Positions 25,151 to 34,655 of a DNA stretch of 64,000 bases are shown here, in pieces (within the stretch, counting starts at the first letter, position 1; the number at the start of each line of letters is the position of its first letter). The DNA comes from Haloplanus litoreus (lineage in GTDB: Archaea; Halobacteriota; Halobacteria; Halobacteriales; Haloferacaceae): NCBI RefSeq assembly GCF_042677945.1, contig NZ_JBHUDN010000009.1; one strand, written 5' to 3'. Under the pieces are notes generated by a model, which was given only the letters and a program-made list of their open reading frames with translations, did no database searches and was not told the origin of the DNA. Position numbers and translations under genes: made by a program.

Positions 25151-25989
25151 CGCTCCCGGACGACGACGAACTCCGCGAGGTCCTGCAGGTAGTCGACGGC
25201 GTCGACGTCGTCGGTGTCGGCCGCGGACAGCGCCGAAAGCGCTCGATCCGATTCCCGGCGCGCCCGGTCGTTGGCCGCCGACGGCGAGAGATCCGTCACC
25301 TGCACCAGCGACGGGCGGTCCATCTCCGCGTCCTGGCCCGTCGGCTTGCCGAGGGCGTCCGCGTCGGCCGTCGCGTCCAACACGTCGTCACGGATCTGGA
25401 AGGCGACGCCGACTCGTTCGGCGTAGTCGCCCAGCGACTCGACGGTGAAGGCGTCGGCGCCGCCGGCCACGGCACCCAGTTCCGCCGCCGCGCGGAAGAG
25501 GACGCCCGTCTTCCGGCGGGCGAGTTCCATGTACTCCGCCTCGTTCTCGGGACGGGCGACCAGTTCCGTCGCCTCGCCCTCGCCGAGTTCGACCATCGCC
25601 TCGGCGACGATGCGCATCGCCCGTTCGTTCCGAGAGAAGAGCGCGAACGCCTCGCCGAGCAGCCCGTCGCTGGCGACGATGGCGGGACCGTAGCCGAACT
25701 CCTCCCAGGCGCTCGGGGTGCCGCGACGCACCGCCGACCGGTCGATGATGTCGTCGATCACCAGCGAGGCGTTGTGGACCAGTTCGATTCCGACCGCGAA
25801 GTCGACGGCGTCGGCGGGCACCCCGCCGACGGCCTCACACGCCAGCACCGTCACCGCCGGCCGAACTCGCTTGCCGCCAGCCAGCGCGACGTGGTCGAGT
25901 TGCGCCGCGAGCTCCGGCGGTTCGACCGCCTCGACGAGCGACTCCAGCCGGTCGTTCACGAGTCCGACGCGGCGATCCAGATACTCCAT
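25147..25989 (-). CDS. idsA: polyprenyl (geranylgeranyl-type) diphosphate synthase
   Basis: Condenses isopentenyl diphosphate with allylic diphosphates to make the C20/C25 chains of archaeal lipids. 280 residues. The first Asp-rich motif DDIID is at 79-83, followed by RRG; the second, DDVLD, is at 201-205; ALAGGKRVRP near residue 40 binds substrate. The chain length of the product cannot be read. It is shorter at the C-terminus than bacterial homologues. It starts 38 nt after etfA on the same strand. Confidence 0.9.
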   Translation of the reverse strand: MEYLDRRVGLVNDRLESLVEAVEPPELAAQLDHVALAGGKRVRPAVTVLACEAVGGVPADAVDFAVGIELVHNASLVIDDIIDRSAVRRGTPSAWEEFGYGPAIVASDGLLGEAFALFSRNERAMRIVAEAMVELGEGEATELVARPENEAEYMELARRKTGVLFRAAAELGAVAGGADAFTVESLGDYAERVGVAFQIRDDVLDATADADALGKPTGQDAEMDRPSLVQVTDLSPSAANDRARRESDRALSALSAADTDDVDAVDYLQDLAEFVVVRER

Positions 25990-26027
25990 TGCCCGGGCGA
26001 AAGGGCGGACGCGGCAAGTACGTGACG

Positions 26028-26987
26028 CTATTCGAAGCGCTCGATCAGTTCCGGAACGACCTCGAACAGGTCGTCGACGATGCCGTAGTCCGCGATGTCG
26101 AAGATGGGTGCGTCGGGATCGGTGTTGACGGCGATGATCGTCTCGGCGCCTTTCATACCGGCCACGTGCTGGACCGCCCCCGAGATGCCGAGCGCGAGGT
26201 AGACCTCGGGGGTCACGACCTTCCCCGACTGGCCGACCTGACGGTTCTTCGGCAACCAACCGCTGTCGACGATGGGACGGGAGGCGGCGAGCGTCGCGTC
26301 GAGGGCGTCGGCCAAGTCTTCGACCAGTTCGAGGTTCTCCTCTTCCTCGATGCCGCGCCCGACGGAGACGACGAACTCGGCCTCGCTGATGTCGACGTCC
26401 CCGGCGCCGGCCTCCTCGAACCCGCGGACGGTAGAGCGAACCGACGACTCGTCGACGTCGACGTCGAAGGGGGTGATCTCGGCGTCGCCGGGTTCCTCCT
26501 CGGGGGGCCACTCGCCACCACGGATCGTCACGGTGACCGGTTCGACTGCCACCTCGACCGTCGTCTCCACCTTCGAGCCGTACATCTCGCGGACGGCGGT
26601 CAGCCCGTCGTCGACCGACAGGTCGACCGCGTCGCTGACCAGCGGGGTCGACAGCCGCGTCGCCACCGCAGGTGCGTAGTCGAGTCCGTTCACACTGTTT
26701 GGCAGGAGGAGGACGCTCGGATCGAGCGACTCGAACAGCGCCGTCGTCGCCGCCGTGTACACGTCGTGGTTGAACTCCTCCCCCTCGGCGACGGTGTGAA
26801 TCGCCGCGACGCCGCGGCGGTCCAGTCGCTCGGCGAAGCCGTCGACGTCGCCGCCGATCACGGCGACGTGCAGGTCGCCGTCCAGGTCGTCGGCCAGGTC
26901 CCGACCCGCCGCGATCAGTTCGTAGCTCACCGGACGGAGGTCACCGCGGCGGTGTTCGGCGACGGCGAGGACGTCCCCGTCGCTCAT
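26028..26987 (-). CDS. etfA: electron transfer flavoprotein, alpha subunit
   Basis: 319 residues. Binds FAD and, with EtfB, carries electrons from acyl-CoA and related dehydrogenases to the membrane. The C-terminal FAD-binding region is clear: VVSVGRGIEEEENLEL, ASRPIVDSGWLPKNRQVGQS, VYLALGISGAVQH and IIAVNTDPDAPIFDIADYG. The N-terminus starts MSDGDVLAVAEHR. Its ATG overlaps the etfB stop (ATGA), so the two are one operon. Confidence 0.95.
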   Translation of the reverse strand: MSDGDVLAVAEHRRGDLRPVSYELIAAGRDLADDLDGDLHVAVIGGDVDGFAERLDRRGVAAIHTVAEGEEFNHDVYTAATTALFESLDPSVLLLPNSVNGLDYAPAVATRLSTPLVSDAVDLSVDDGLTAVREMYGSKVETTVEVAVEPVTVTIRGGEWPPEEEPGDAEITPFDVDVDESSVRSTVRGFEEAGAGDVDISEAEFVVSVGRGIEEEENLELVEDLADALDATLAASRPIVDSGWLPKNRQVGQSGKVVTPEVYLALGISGAVQHVAGMKGAETIIAVNTDPDAPIFDIADYGIVDDLFEVVPELIERFE

Positions 26988-27775
26988 TCCGCACCCACCC
27001 CCGCGTCCCGCAGGACAGTTTCGAGTTCCGCGGCCGTCTCCTCGGGGCTTCCTTCGAACAGCGTGGCGTCCGACTCACTCTCGGGTTTCGCCATCCCCGT
27101 GAGGGTCAGGTCGCCGTCGAGGACGGCCGGATCGAGGCCGAGGTCGGCGAGCGTGTGCACGGCGAGTTCCTTGCGCTGGGCCTGTCGGATGCCCCGCAGA
27201 CTCGCGTACCGCGGGTCGTTGATTCCCGTCTGGATCGTGAGGACCGCGGGCAGGGCGACGGTCGTGAGTTCCTCGACGCCGCCTTCGAGTTCGCGCCGGA
27301 CCGAGGCCTCGCCATCCCCCAGTTCGAGGTCGTTCACGACCGCCGCCCACCCGAAGTCGAGGTGTTCGGCGAGGGCGACGCCAGTAGCGCCGAAGCCGTC
27401 GTCGGCGGCCTGTACGCCCGAGAGGACGAGGTCGGGATCCTCCGCCTCGGCGACGGCCGCGAGGACGCGAGCGGTCGCCGTCGGATCGATCAGACCCGCC
27501 TCCGCGAGCGCGTCGTCCCAGACACGGACCGCGCGGTCGACGCCTTTCGCCAGCGCCATCCGGATCGTCTCCTCGCTGCGCTCCGGGCCGACCGTAACGG
27601 CGACGACTTCGACGTCCTCGTCCCGGTCTTCGGCGATGCGGACCGCCGCCTCGACGGCGTAGTCGTCCCACTCGTTGAGGTCGTACTCGAGGAACTTCTC
27701 GGGGATGCTCAGTCCCTCGATTTCGAAGTCGTCGGCGACTTCGGCAACCTCCTTGACGGTTACGAGGATCTTCAT
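26984..27775 (-). CDS. etfB: electron transfer flavoprotein, beta subunit
   Basis: 263 residues. Partner of EtfA; binds AMP. Motifs include MKILVTVKEVAEV at the N-terminus, LNEWDDYAVEAAVRI, VTVGPERSEETIRMALAKG, LVLSGVQAADDG and the recognition-loop region PRYASLRGIRQAQRKE. The start at 27775 matches the family; an upstream ATG at 27871 does not. A TATA-like CTTTACG lies about 28 nt upstream, and a pair of direct repeats lies further upstream. Confidence 0.95.
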   Translation of the reverse strand: MKILVTVKEVAEVADDFEIEGLSIPEKFLEYDLNEWDDYAVEAAVRIAEDRDEDVEVVAVTVGPERSEETIRMALAKGVDRAVRVWDDALAEAGLIDPTATARVLAAVAEAEDPDLVLSGVQAADDGFGATGVALAEHLDFGWAAVVNDLELGDGEASVRRELEGGVEELTTVALPAVLTIQTGINDPRYASLRGIRQAQRKELAVHTLADLGLDPAVLDGDLTLTGMAKPESESDATLFEGSPEETAAELETVLRDAGVGAE

Positions 27776-27841
27776 GGAGGCCACCTTCCCGTGCGGGCGT
27801 AAAGGCTCTGTTGGAACGCGTCGACGCACACCACGATCGGT

Positions 27842-27874
27842 GGCAACACACACCGCGACGATTGCCAACACACG
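27842..27874. promoter_or_regulatory. direct repeats upstream of etfBA promoter
   Basis: GGCAACACACA (27842-27852) and GCCAACACACG (27864-27874) match at 9 of 11 positions and start 22 nt apart, two helical turns. They lie about 40-70 bp upstream of the etfB TATA-like element, a suitable place for an activator. Confidence 0.4.
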
Positions 27875-27942
27875 TCGTCGCGCAGACCGACGGCACTGCG
27901 GAGGTAACGCGACGCGGCGGGCACTCGTACCGACGGCAACGC

Positions 27943-29100
27943 TTACGTCTCGGGGTCCTCGTCGGGGAGCGAGATGAGGTTCTCACGGCCGAGACGGAGC
28001 TTCTCGATCCGGCCGTCGTCGGCCATCGTCGAGAGCAACTGGGACACCTTGGCGTCCGACCACCCCGTCTCGCGGACGATCCGCGCCTGCTTCATCCGCC
28101 CGCCGTTCTCGTCGAGGAGGCGTTCGACGCGCTCCTCGTCCGAGAGCAGAGAGGGGTCGATGGTCCCGTCCGTATCGGCCTCGTCGGTCGTCGCCTCGTC
28201 GGTGGCGTCGGTCGTCCCGTCGGCCGCAGGTGTGGCATCCGGCGACGACTCCACCGGTTCGGGTTCCTCGTCGCCCGCGTCGTCGGTGGCGGTCGGTGAC
28301 GCCTCGCCGTGACGGCGGATGTAGATCACGGCGGCGACGAGCCCCAGCCCCACGAGTAGGGCGCCACCGATCAGCGACCAGGGCGGTCCCTGCGGTTCGG
28401 GTTCCTCGGGTGCCGTCTGCTGGTAAGAGATGGTCAGGGGTTCGCGGAACGTGTGGGGACCCTGGATCACCACCGATCCGTTGTCGAGGCCGAAGCGCGT
28501 ATCGGTCACCTGGTAGCCCTCCGGCGTCTCGACGACCAGTCGCTGTGAGGGTTCGATCGAGGCGAGCCAGGTCCGGTTTCCGGGCATCAACACCGCGTCC
28601 TCGACGGCGAAGCCGTGGTCGGTGTCGGTGACGAAGTTCGTCCAGGTGAACGAGAGACTGAGGACACCGGTCCCGTTGCTGACGGTGGCGTTCCGGGTGG
28701 GGTTCCGGATCGACATCTCCCGCCCGGTCGCCCGACTGGCTTCCTCGGCGAGGGTCCGGAAGAAGGCGGCATCGAGGCCGATACCGGCGTCGCCGGCCTC
28801 GAACGTTCGGCCGTAACGCTCGAAGGCGGCCCGATCGGTCTCGGTCGAGAGGTTGTACCGGATCGAGACGTTCCAGCGGGCGGTCCCGTCCGGATCCGGC
28901 GCGATGTAGAGTTCCGTAACCGTCGGGTCGTCGATACGGGCACGGGACGGTCCCACGAGTGCCGGCCGGTCGGCGGGGGACGACGGGGCGACGTCCCCCG
29001 TCTCGGTGGTGGAGGGAACACCGGTCCCGGCGAGTGCCACCGCGGGGAACGTCCCGGTCAGGAGGACCAAGAGGGCGAGGAGGGGCGCGGCGATCCGCAT
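27943..29100 (-). CDS. membrane-anchored winged-helix regulator (DUF7345/DUF7343-like)
   Basis: A 385-residue protein with a reversed-signalling layout. There is an N-terminal signal peptide (LLALLVLLTGTFPAVALA), an extracellular domain (about 25-235), one transmembrane helix (about 241-263), an acidic Thr/Asp/Glu linker (264-317), and a C-terminal winged helix (318-385) with RMKQARIVRETGWSDAKVSQ. The DNA-binding domain is on the cytoplasmic side. A TATA-like CGTTTTCCC lies about 30 nt before the ATG. It diverges from the DUF7096-like gene. Confidence 0.82.
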   Translation of the reverse strand: MRIAAPLLALLVLLTGTFPAVALAGTGVPSTTETGDVAPSSPADRPALVGPSRARIDDPTVTELYIAPDPDGTARWNVSIRYNLSTETDRAAFERYGRTFEAGDAGIGLDAAFFRTLAEEASRATGREMSIRNPTRNATVSNGTGVLSLSFTWTNFVTDTDHGFAVEDAVLMPGNRTWLASIEPSQRLVVETPEGYQVTDTRFGLDNGSVVIQGPHTFREPLTISYQQTAPEEPEPQGPPWSLIGGALLVGLGLVAAVIYIRRHGEASPTATDDAGDEEPEPVESSPDATPAADGTTDATDEATTDEADTDGTIDPSLLSDEERVERLLDENGGRMKQARIVRETGWSDAKVSQLLSTMADDGRIEKLRLGRENLISLPDEDPET

Positions 29101-29229
29101 TACTTCGTGCCTCTCGATGAGACGGGAAAACGCTTTCCATCGCCACAGAGCCCCTGTCGGCGAGATAGCGGCCGTCAGACGTGAGACGGAAGGCGGGGTT
29201 TTAGTAGCAGGCGGATGTATCGTCGGCCG

Positions 29230-30600
<1,371 letters not shown>

Positions 30601-30616
30601 CGCGGCCAGCCGACCT

Positions 30617-31048
30617 ATGGTCGGCCGGACCGCGACGGGAGTCCTGCTCGCCGCCGTCCTCGGAATCGCCGTCCTCGGCACCACGCTGGCGGCGCTCCCC
30701 ACGGCGCCGACGGCCGTCGCGCCGACACTCTCCGTCGACGGGGACCGTCTCGTTCTCACGCACCGGGCGGGGGAGACGGTGGACGTTCGCAGCCTCGACG
30801 TGCTCGTTCGGGTCGACGGCCAGCCACTCGCCCGCCAGCCACCGGTCCCGTTTTTCTCCGCGCGTGGCTTTCGCTCCGGGCCGACCGGGCCGTTCAACGC
30901 CGCCGCCGACCCGCGATGGGAGCCGGGCGAGCGCGCGTCGTTCCGCGTCGCGTCGACGAACCGGCCGTCGCTCTCGGCGGGCGCTCACGTGACTGTCGAA
31001 CTGCGCCGGAACGGGCGACTGCTCGCCGTTCTGTCGGCCACCGCCTAG
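30617..31048 (+). CDS. small exported/pilin-like protein
   Basis: A 143-residue protein with an N-terminal hydrophobic helix (TGVLLAAVLGIAVLGTTLAALP) followed by a single beta-sandwich-like domain (LSVDGDRLVLTHRAGETVDV, LDVLVRVDGQPL). The C-terminal domain resembles that of haloarchaeal type IV pilin-like proteins, but a classical prepilin peptidase site is not clear. It follows the DUF7096-like gene by 16 nt. It is convergent with the methyltransferase gene; stops interlock in CTAG. Confidence 0.6.
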   Translation: MVGRTATGVLLAAVLGIAVLGTTLAALPTAPTAVAPTLSVDGDRLVLTHRAGETVDVRSLDVLVRVDGQPLARQPPVPFFSARGFRSGPTGPFNAAADPRWEPGERASFRVASTNRPSLSAGAHVTVELRRNGRLLAVLSATA

Positions 31049-31668
31049 TTGTCGGGGGCGCGAGCCAGCGTCGTGATGGCGATTTCGGGGTTGTACGCCG
31101 GCCCCATCGTGACGTGTTGTACGTCGTCGAAGCCGGCCGCAGCGAACATCCGATCCGCTTCCGCCTCGTCGTAGAAGAGCATGATCGCGTCGGCGACGCG
31201 CTGGAACACCGAACTGTTGGGGTAGTTCGGTCCGACGACCAGCACCGGCCCACCCGGCTTCACGATCCGCCGGAACTCGGCGAGGGCGTCGACCGGATTG
31301 GGCCAGTACTCGATGGACCCCGACGACCAGACGGCGTCGAAACTGTCGTCCGCGAAGGGGAGCCGCTCGGCGTCGCCCCGATAGAAGTTCACCTCGTCGG
31401 TGCGGCCGAACTTCTCGAAGGCCTTCTCCATCTGGTGGATACTCTGATCCAGTCCGTGGACGTCGTCGGTGTACTGGAGCAGTCCCTCGGTACCGAAACC
31501 GGTGCCACAGCCCACGTCGAGCACCCGGTCGTCGGGGGCGAGATCGAGAAGCTCCAGCGCCTCCGCCCGCATCTCCTCGTTCCAGATGAACGGGTTGACC
31601 TGGTCGTACACCTTCGAGAGGTACTTGTAGAACAGCCGCGCCCGAGATTTGTTTTCGAGGATGCCCAT
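31045..31668 (-). CDS. class I SAM-dependent methyltransferase
   Basis: 207 residues. Motif I is VLDVGCGTGFGTEGLL; later motifs are FYRGDAERLPFADDSFDAVWS and GPVLVVGPNYP. The N-terminus (MGILENKSRARLFYKYLSKVYDQVNPFIWNEEMR) recalls quinone methyltransferases of the UbiE/MPBQ type, so menaquinone methylation is a possible role, not proven. Its stop interlocks with that of the pilin-like gene. A TATA-like CATTTAAAT overlaps its start region. Confidence 0.8.
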   Translation of the reverse strand: MGILENKSRARLFYKYLSKVYDQVNPFIWNEEMRAEALELLDLAPDDRVLDVGCGTGFGTEGLLQYTDDVHGLDQSIHQMEKAFEKFGRTDEVNFYRGDAERLPFADDSFDAVWSSGSIEYWPNPVDALAEFRRIVKPGGPVLVVGPNYPNSSVFQRVADAIMLFYDEAEADRMFAAAGFDDVQHVTMGPAYNPEIAITTLARAPDN

Positions 31669-31724
31669 TTAAATCCGGGTTAGGGTTCGACCGTCATAAC
31701 GGTGCGGATTCGCCGACTGCGCGG

Positions 31725-31907
31725 CTACCGGACCCGGTCGAGTGGGCAGGCGGTGGTCCGATCGGCGGAGATCCACTCGGTCGCGAGTTTGCCGTCCTCG
31801 GGCGTGAAAATCGTCAGTTCCGACGGGTCCGAAAGGTCGTCGAAGAGACACTCCAGTTCGAACTCGGGCGCCGAGCGCAGGCCGGACGTCGAGGGTGTCG
31901 CCGCCAT
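31725..31907 (-). CDS. small DUF7511-like protein
   Basis: A 60-residue acidic protein. The core LTIFTPEDGKLATEWISADR and the C-terminal ACPLDRVR resemble haloarchaeal small proteins I recall as DUF7511. Its ATG overlaps the TGA of the zinc-finger gene upstream (TGATG), so it is translationally coupled. Function unknown. Confidence 0.65.
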   Translation of the reverse strand: MAATPSTSGLRSAPEFELECLFDDLSDPSELTIFTPEDGKLATEWISADRTTACPLDRVR

Positions 31908-32047
31908 CAGCGACAGCGTACGCAGAGTTGCTTCGCGGTGCCCTCGCCGTCGACGGGGGCGACCTGACCACAGTCGAGACACTGGATCCGGGTGCGGGCG
32001 TACTCGGTGTGCGAGGCAACACGGGTGGTATCCTGTTTACTACTCAT
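31907..32047 (-). CDS. 46-aa zinc-finger microprotein
   Basis: A 46-residue protein with CLDCGQ and a C-terminal CVRCR, a minimal four-Cys zinc site. The ATG at 32047 is fixed by a strong TATATAA box 27 nt upstream; an in-frame ATG at 32092 lies upstream of that box. It is followed by the DUF7511-like gene with TGATG overlap, so the two form a small operon. Confidence 0.7.
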   Translation of the reverse strand: MSSKQDTTRVASHTEYARTRIQCLDCGQVAPVDGEGTAKQLCVRCR

Positions 32048-32070
32048 ACTCGACCATACGTCCAAGGCAA

Positions 32071-32077
32071 TATATAA
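32071..32077 (-). promoter_or_regulatory. TATA box of the zinc-finger microprotein operon
   Basis: TATATAA centred 27 nt upstream of the ATG at 32047. It fixes the start of the 46-residue protein. Confidence 0.65.
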
Positions 32078-32264
32078 TTTTTGGTGGTACACGGTGATTT
32101 TCGAAATATTAGTTCTGGGTCCTGGGTTGTAGGCGCTGTAGAACTTGGGATTATTGTGGGAGAAAAATCACGACATCACGGTCACGACGGCCACGGCTCC
32201 CTGGTCGTAGTGGACGGACGCGGGTCGGCCCCGTACTGGGACAGGTGCGTTCGTAAGTCATCAC

Positions 32265-32325
32265 GCACCCGATCGGACGCAGTCTGGCGATCGGGGGTGC
32301 AAACAGTTCCAGCCGCGACGATAGT
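32265..32325 (-). repeat. dispersed hairpin repeat, family I copy B
   Basis: Reverse-strand copy of the repeat at 7333-7395. The 39-nt block is 32287-32325 (36 of 39 identical). The hairpin arms are GCACCCGATCG (32265-32275) and CGATCGGGGGTGC (32288-32300), which pair with a 2-nt bulge around a 12-nt loop. The loop sequence differs from copy A while the stem is kept, which suggests selection on the structure. Confidence 0.8.
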
Positions 32326-32395
32326 TGTACGTCGGTCCCGGCGATTCGCCGCGACGGACCGGCGAACCGCCGGGCGACCGTCGCACCTCCCCGTC

Positions 32396-32662
32396 TCAGG
32401 CGTCGGCCTGTTCGAGGGCGGCTTCGATGTCCGGTCGCTGGGTGACGCCGACGAACCGGTCGACGATGCCGTCGTCGTTCTCGACGACTACGGTCGGGAG
32501 GGACTGCACCTGGTACTCGTTGGCGGTGTCCTGATCCTGGTCGACGTCGATTTTCTCGAACTCGACGTCGCCGTAGTCGGCCGCCAGTTCCTCCAGAATC
32601 GGATCCTGTGCGTCACACGGACCACACCAGTCGGCGTAGAAATCGAGCAGTCGAACGGTCAT
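32396..32662 (-). CDS. trxA: thioredoxin
   Basis: An 88-residue thioredoxin with the active site WCGPC at residues 12-16 and the cis-Pro loop QSLPTVVV. The start at 32662 gives the short form seen in haloarchaea; an in-frame ATG at 32674 is an alternative, and a TATA-like CTTATCGG near 32695 allows either. Reduces protein disulfides in the cytoplasm. Compact N-terminus lacks the first beta strand of bacterial thioredoxins. Confidence 0.9.
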   Translation of the reverse strand: MTVRLLDFYADWCGPCDAQDPILEELAADYGDVEFEKIDVDQDQDTANEYQVQSLPTVVVENDDGIVDRFVGVTQRPDIEAALEQADA

Positions 32663-32767
32663 TGATCCGTCCATCGCTACCGGAGCGACCCCGATAAGCG
32701 TTCCTCATCCGGCGACGGTCTTCCCCGGAGCGAAACGTTTAGGCCGGCGACGAACCCAGAGACGCGT

Positions 32768-32932
32768 ATGAGTGGAAGTCAGGGCGGCGGCGGACTGATG
32801 TCGAGTGCGGGGCTCGTTCGCTACTTCGACGCCGAGGACCGCAACGCCATTCGGATCGACCCCAAGACCGTCGTCGCGTTCGGCGTCCTCTTCGGGGTAC
32901 TGGTGCAGGTGCTGAACGTCGTCTCGCTGTAA
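32768..32932 (+). CDS. secG: preprotein translocase Sec61-beta subunit
   Basis: A 54-residue protein: Gly-rich N-terminus, the conserved GLMSSAGLVRYFDAED segment, and one C-terminal transmembrane helix (VVAFGVLFGVLVQVLNVV). This is the third subunit of the SecYE translocon in archaea. The stop TAA overlaps the pdxT ATG by one base (TAATG). A TATA-like CGTTTAGG lies about 29 nt upstream. Confidence 0.9.
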   Translation: MSGSQGGGGLMSSAGLVRYFDAEDRNAIRIDPKTVVAFGVLFGVLVQVLNVVSL

Positions 32933-33531
32933 TGGGTCTCCGGATCGGCGTCGTCGCCGTCCAGGGGAACGTGAGCGAACACGTCTCGGCGATCGAACGG
33001 GCAGCGGCGACCACCGGCCACGAGGTCCACGTCGTCGAAATCCGCGAGTCGGGGATCGTCCCCGGCTGCGACGCCCTCGCGCTCCCCGGCGGCGAATCGA
33101 CCACCATCTCCCGACTGCTCGGCACCGAGGGCATCGACGAGGAGATCGTCGCCCACGTCGAGGCCGGCAAGCCCGTCCTCGCGACGTGTGCCGGCCTCAT
33201 CGTCGCCTCGCGGGACGCCCGCGACGATCGGGTCGACACCCTCGGCGTCGTCGACGTCTCCGTCGACCGCAACGCCTTCGGCCGACAGGTCGACAGCTTC
33301 GAGGCCGCCCTCGACGTTGCCGGCCTGGACGACCCGTTCCACGCCGTGTTCATCCGCGCCCCCGTCGTCGACGAGGTGGGACCGGACGTGACGGTTCTGG
33401 CGACGGTGGAAGATCGCCCCGTGGCGATCCGCGACGGACCGGTCGTCGCCACCTCCTTTCATCCCGAACTCACCGACGACGACCGCCTTCACCGCCTCGC
33501 GCTCTTCGACCCGTTGGCGGCGACGGCGTAG
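32932..33531 (+). CDS. pdxT: pyridoxal 5'-phosphate synthase glutaminase subunit
   Basis: 199 residues. Releases ammonia from glutamine for the PdxS subunit in vitamin B6 synthesis. The oxyanion-type PGGEST motif is at 52-57, the nucleophile C86 is in ATCAGLI and the His/Glu are in SFHPEL near residue 180. It is coupled to the Sec61-beta gene by TAATG. pdxS is not in the window. Confidence 0.95.
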   Translation: MGLRIGVVAVQGNVSEHVSAIERAAATTGHEVHVVEIRESGIVPGCDALALPGGESTTISRLLGTEGIDEEIVAHVEAGKPVLATCAGLIVASRDARDDRVDTLGVVDVSVDRNAFGRQVDSFEAALDVAGLDDPFHAVFIRAPVVDEVGPDVTVLATVEDRPVAIRDGPVVATSFHPELTDDDRLHRLALFDPLAATA

Positions 33532-33568
33532 CGACAGGCCCTTGCCCCCGCCGGTCGTCCGGTCGCCC

Positions 33569-33877
33569 ATGACCGACGAAGACGATGTGGCCCCCGACGC
33601 CGTCCTCGACGCACTCTTTGCCACTATCGAGGACCGCCGCGACGAACTCCCGGAAGGCTCCTACACCGCGTCCCTGTTCACCCACGAGAAGGGGGAGAAC
33701 GCGACGCTCGAGAAGATCGGCGAGGAGGCGACCGAAGTCGTCCTCGCGGCGAAAGACGACGACAGCGAGCAACTGGTCGCCGAATCAGCGGATCTGGTCT
33801 ATCACCTGCTCGTCCTGTTGGCGATGAAGGGGTTGACCGTCGACGATCTGCGGGCGGAACTCGAAGACCGGTTCTAG
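33569..33877 (+). CDS. hisE: phosphoribosyl-ATP pyrophosphatase
   Basis: 102 residues. Hydrolyses phosphoribosyl-ATP to phosphoribosyl-AMP in histidine synthesis; a stand-alone HisE, not fused to HisI. The metal-binding helix is EKIGEEATEVVLAAK, followed by ESADLVYHLLVLL. The ATG at 33569 matches the family; the upstream one at 33542 does not. Its stop interlocks with that of npdG in CTAG. Confidence 0.93.
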   Translation: MTDEDDVAPDAVLDALFATIEDRRDELPEGSYTASLFTHEKGENATLEKIGEEATEVVLAAKDDDSEQLVAESADLVYHLLVLLAMKGLTVDDLRAELEDRF

Positions 33878-34542
33878 TCGAAGCGGACGCCGAGGTCGTG
33901 CATCCCCTCGTTGTTCGTGGCGACGTTGATGAGCAGCGGCGTCAGCGCCTCGATTTCGGGGGAGTTGGCGAGTCCACCGGCGTCGAGGGGACGCAGTCCG
34001 TCGATGCCGTCGGCGAGCAGTCGAACCGTCTCCTTGGCGTCGGGGTCGTCGGCGACGAGGAGGGTGTCGATACCGAGATCGGCGTCCAGGTCGGCCAGCC
34101 GACCGGCTGCGAGGTTGTGGAACGCCCCGACGACGGGGACGCCCTCGGGGGCGGCGTCGACGGCCAGTTGCGTCACGCTCCCGGCGCCGGGTCGGTGGTA
34201 GTGGAAGCCGTCCTCGTCGCGTTGCATCCCCGTCGCGGGCGTGACGAGGACGTCGCCGTCGTCGAGGGAGTCGGCCACCGCCTCCACCGTGTCGGTGACG
34301 TGGTAGGCGGGGACGGCGAGGACGACGACGCTCGCCCGGTCGGCCGCCATCGCGTTCTCGAACCCGTTGACCTTCCGGTCGACGCCACGACTCGACAGTT
34401 CGGTCTCGTACTCCTCGGCCTTCGCGCGGGCCTTGTCGGGGTCCCGCGAGCCGATCACGACGTCGTGATCGGTGTGGAACGCCCACCGGAGGGCGAGACC
34501 TTCGCCGATGTCGCCGGTCCCGCCGAGTAGTGCGATTCGCAT
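33874..34542 (-). CDS. npdG: F420-dependent NADP reductase
   Basis: 222 residues. Transfers hydride between reduced F420 and NADP+. The Rossmann motif is LLGGTGDIGEGLALRWA at the N-terminus, with GSRDPDKARAKA for the NADP phosphate, then LAVPAYH and GAFHNLAA. It is convergent with hisE (shared CTAG). F420 itself is made elsewhere in the genome. A 113-bp spacer separates it from the HAD gene, also minus strand. Confidence 0.9.
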   Translation of the reverse strand: MRIALLGGTGDIGEGLALRWAFHTDHDVVIGSRDPDKARAKAEEYETELSSRGVDRKVNGFENAMAADRASVVVLAVPAYHVTDTVEAVADSLDDGDVLVTPATGMQRDEDGFHYHRPGAGSVTQLAVDAAPEGVPVVGAFHNLAAGRLADLDADLGIDTLLVADDPDAKETVRLLADGIDGLRPLDAGGLANSPEIEALTPLLINVATNNEGMHDLGVRFD

Positions 34543-34655
34543 GGCTGTACTGTGGACGGGCCGAAAGTAAGCGTGTCGGGACAGGGTCTATTCGCCGCCG
34601 GCGGCGAGCGTCGCGACGACGGGAGCGACGGCGACGAACGGGGACCGATCGAGTG

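Larger units (their letters stand above)
32048..32395. other. 348-bp non-coding stretch
   Basis: No gene was recognised. The left part (to about 32170) is AT-rich and contains the TATA box of the zinc-finger operon. The middle and right part contains repeat copy B (32265-32325). Open frames across it have no haloarchaeal codon pattern. Confidence 0.6.
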
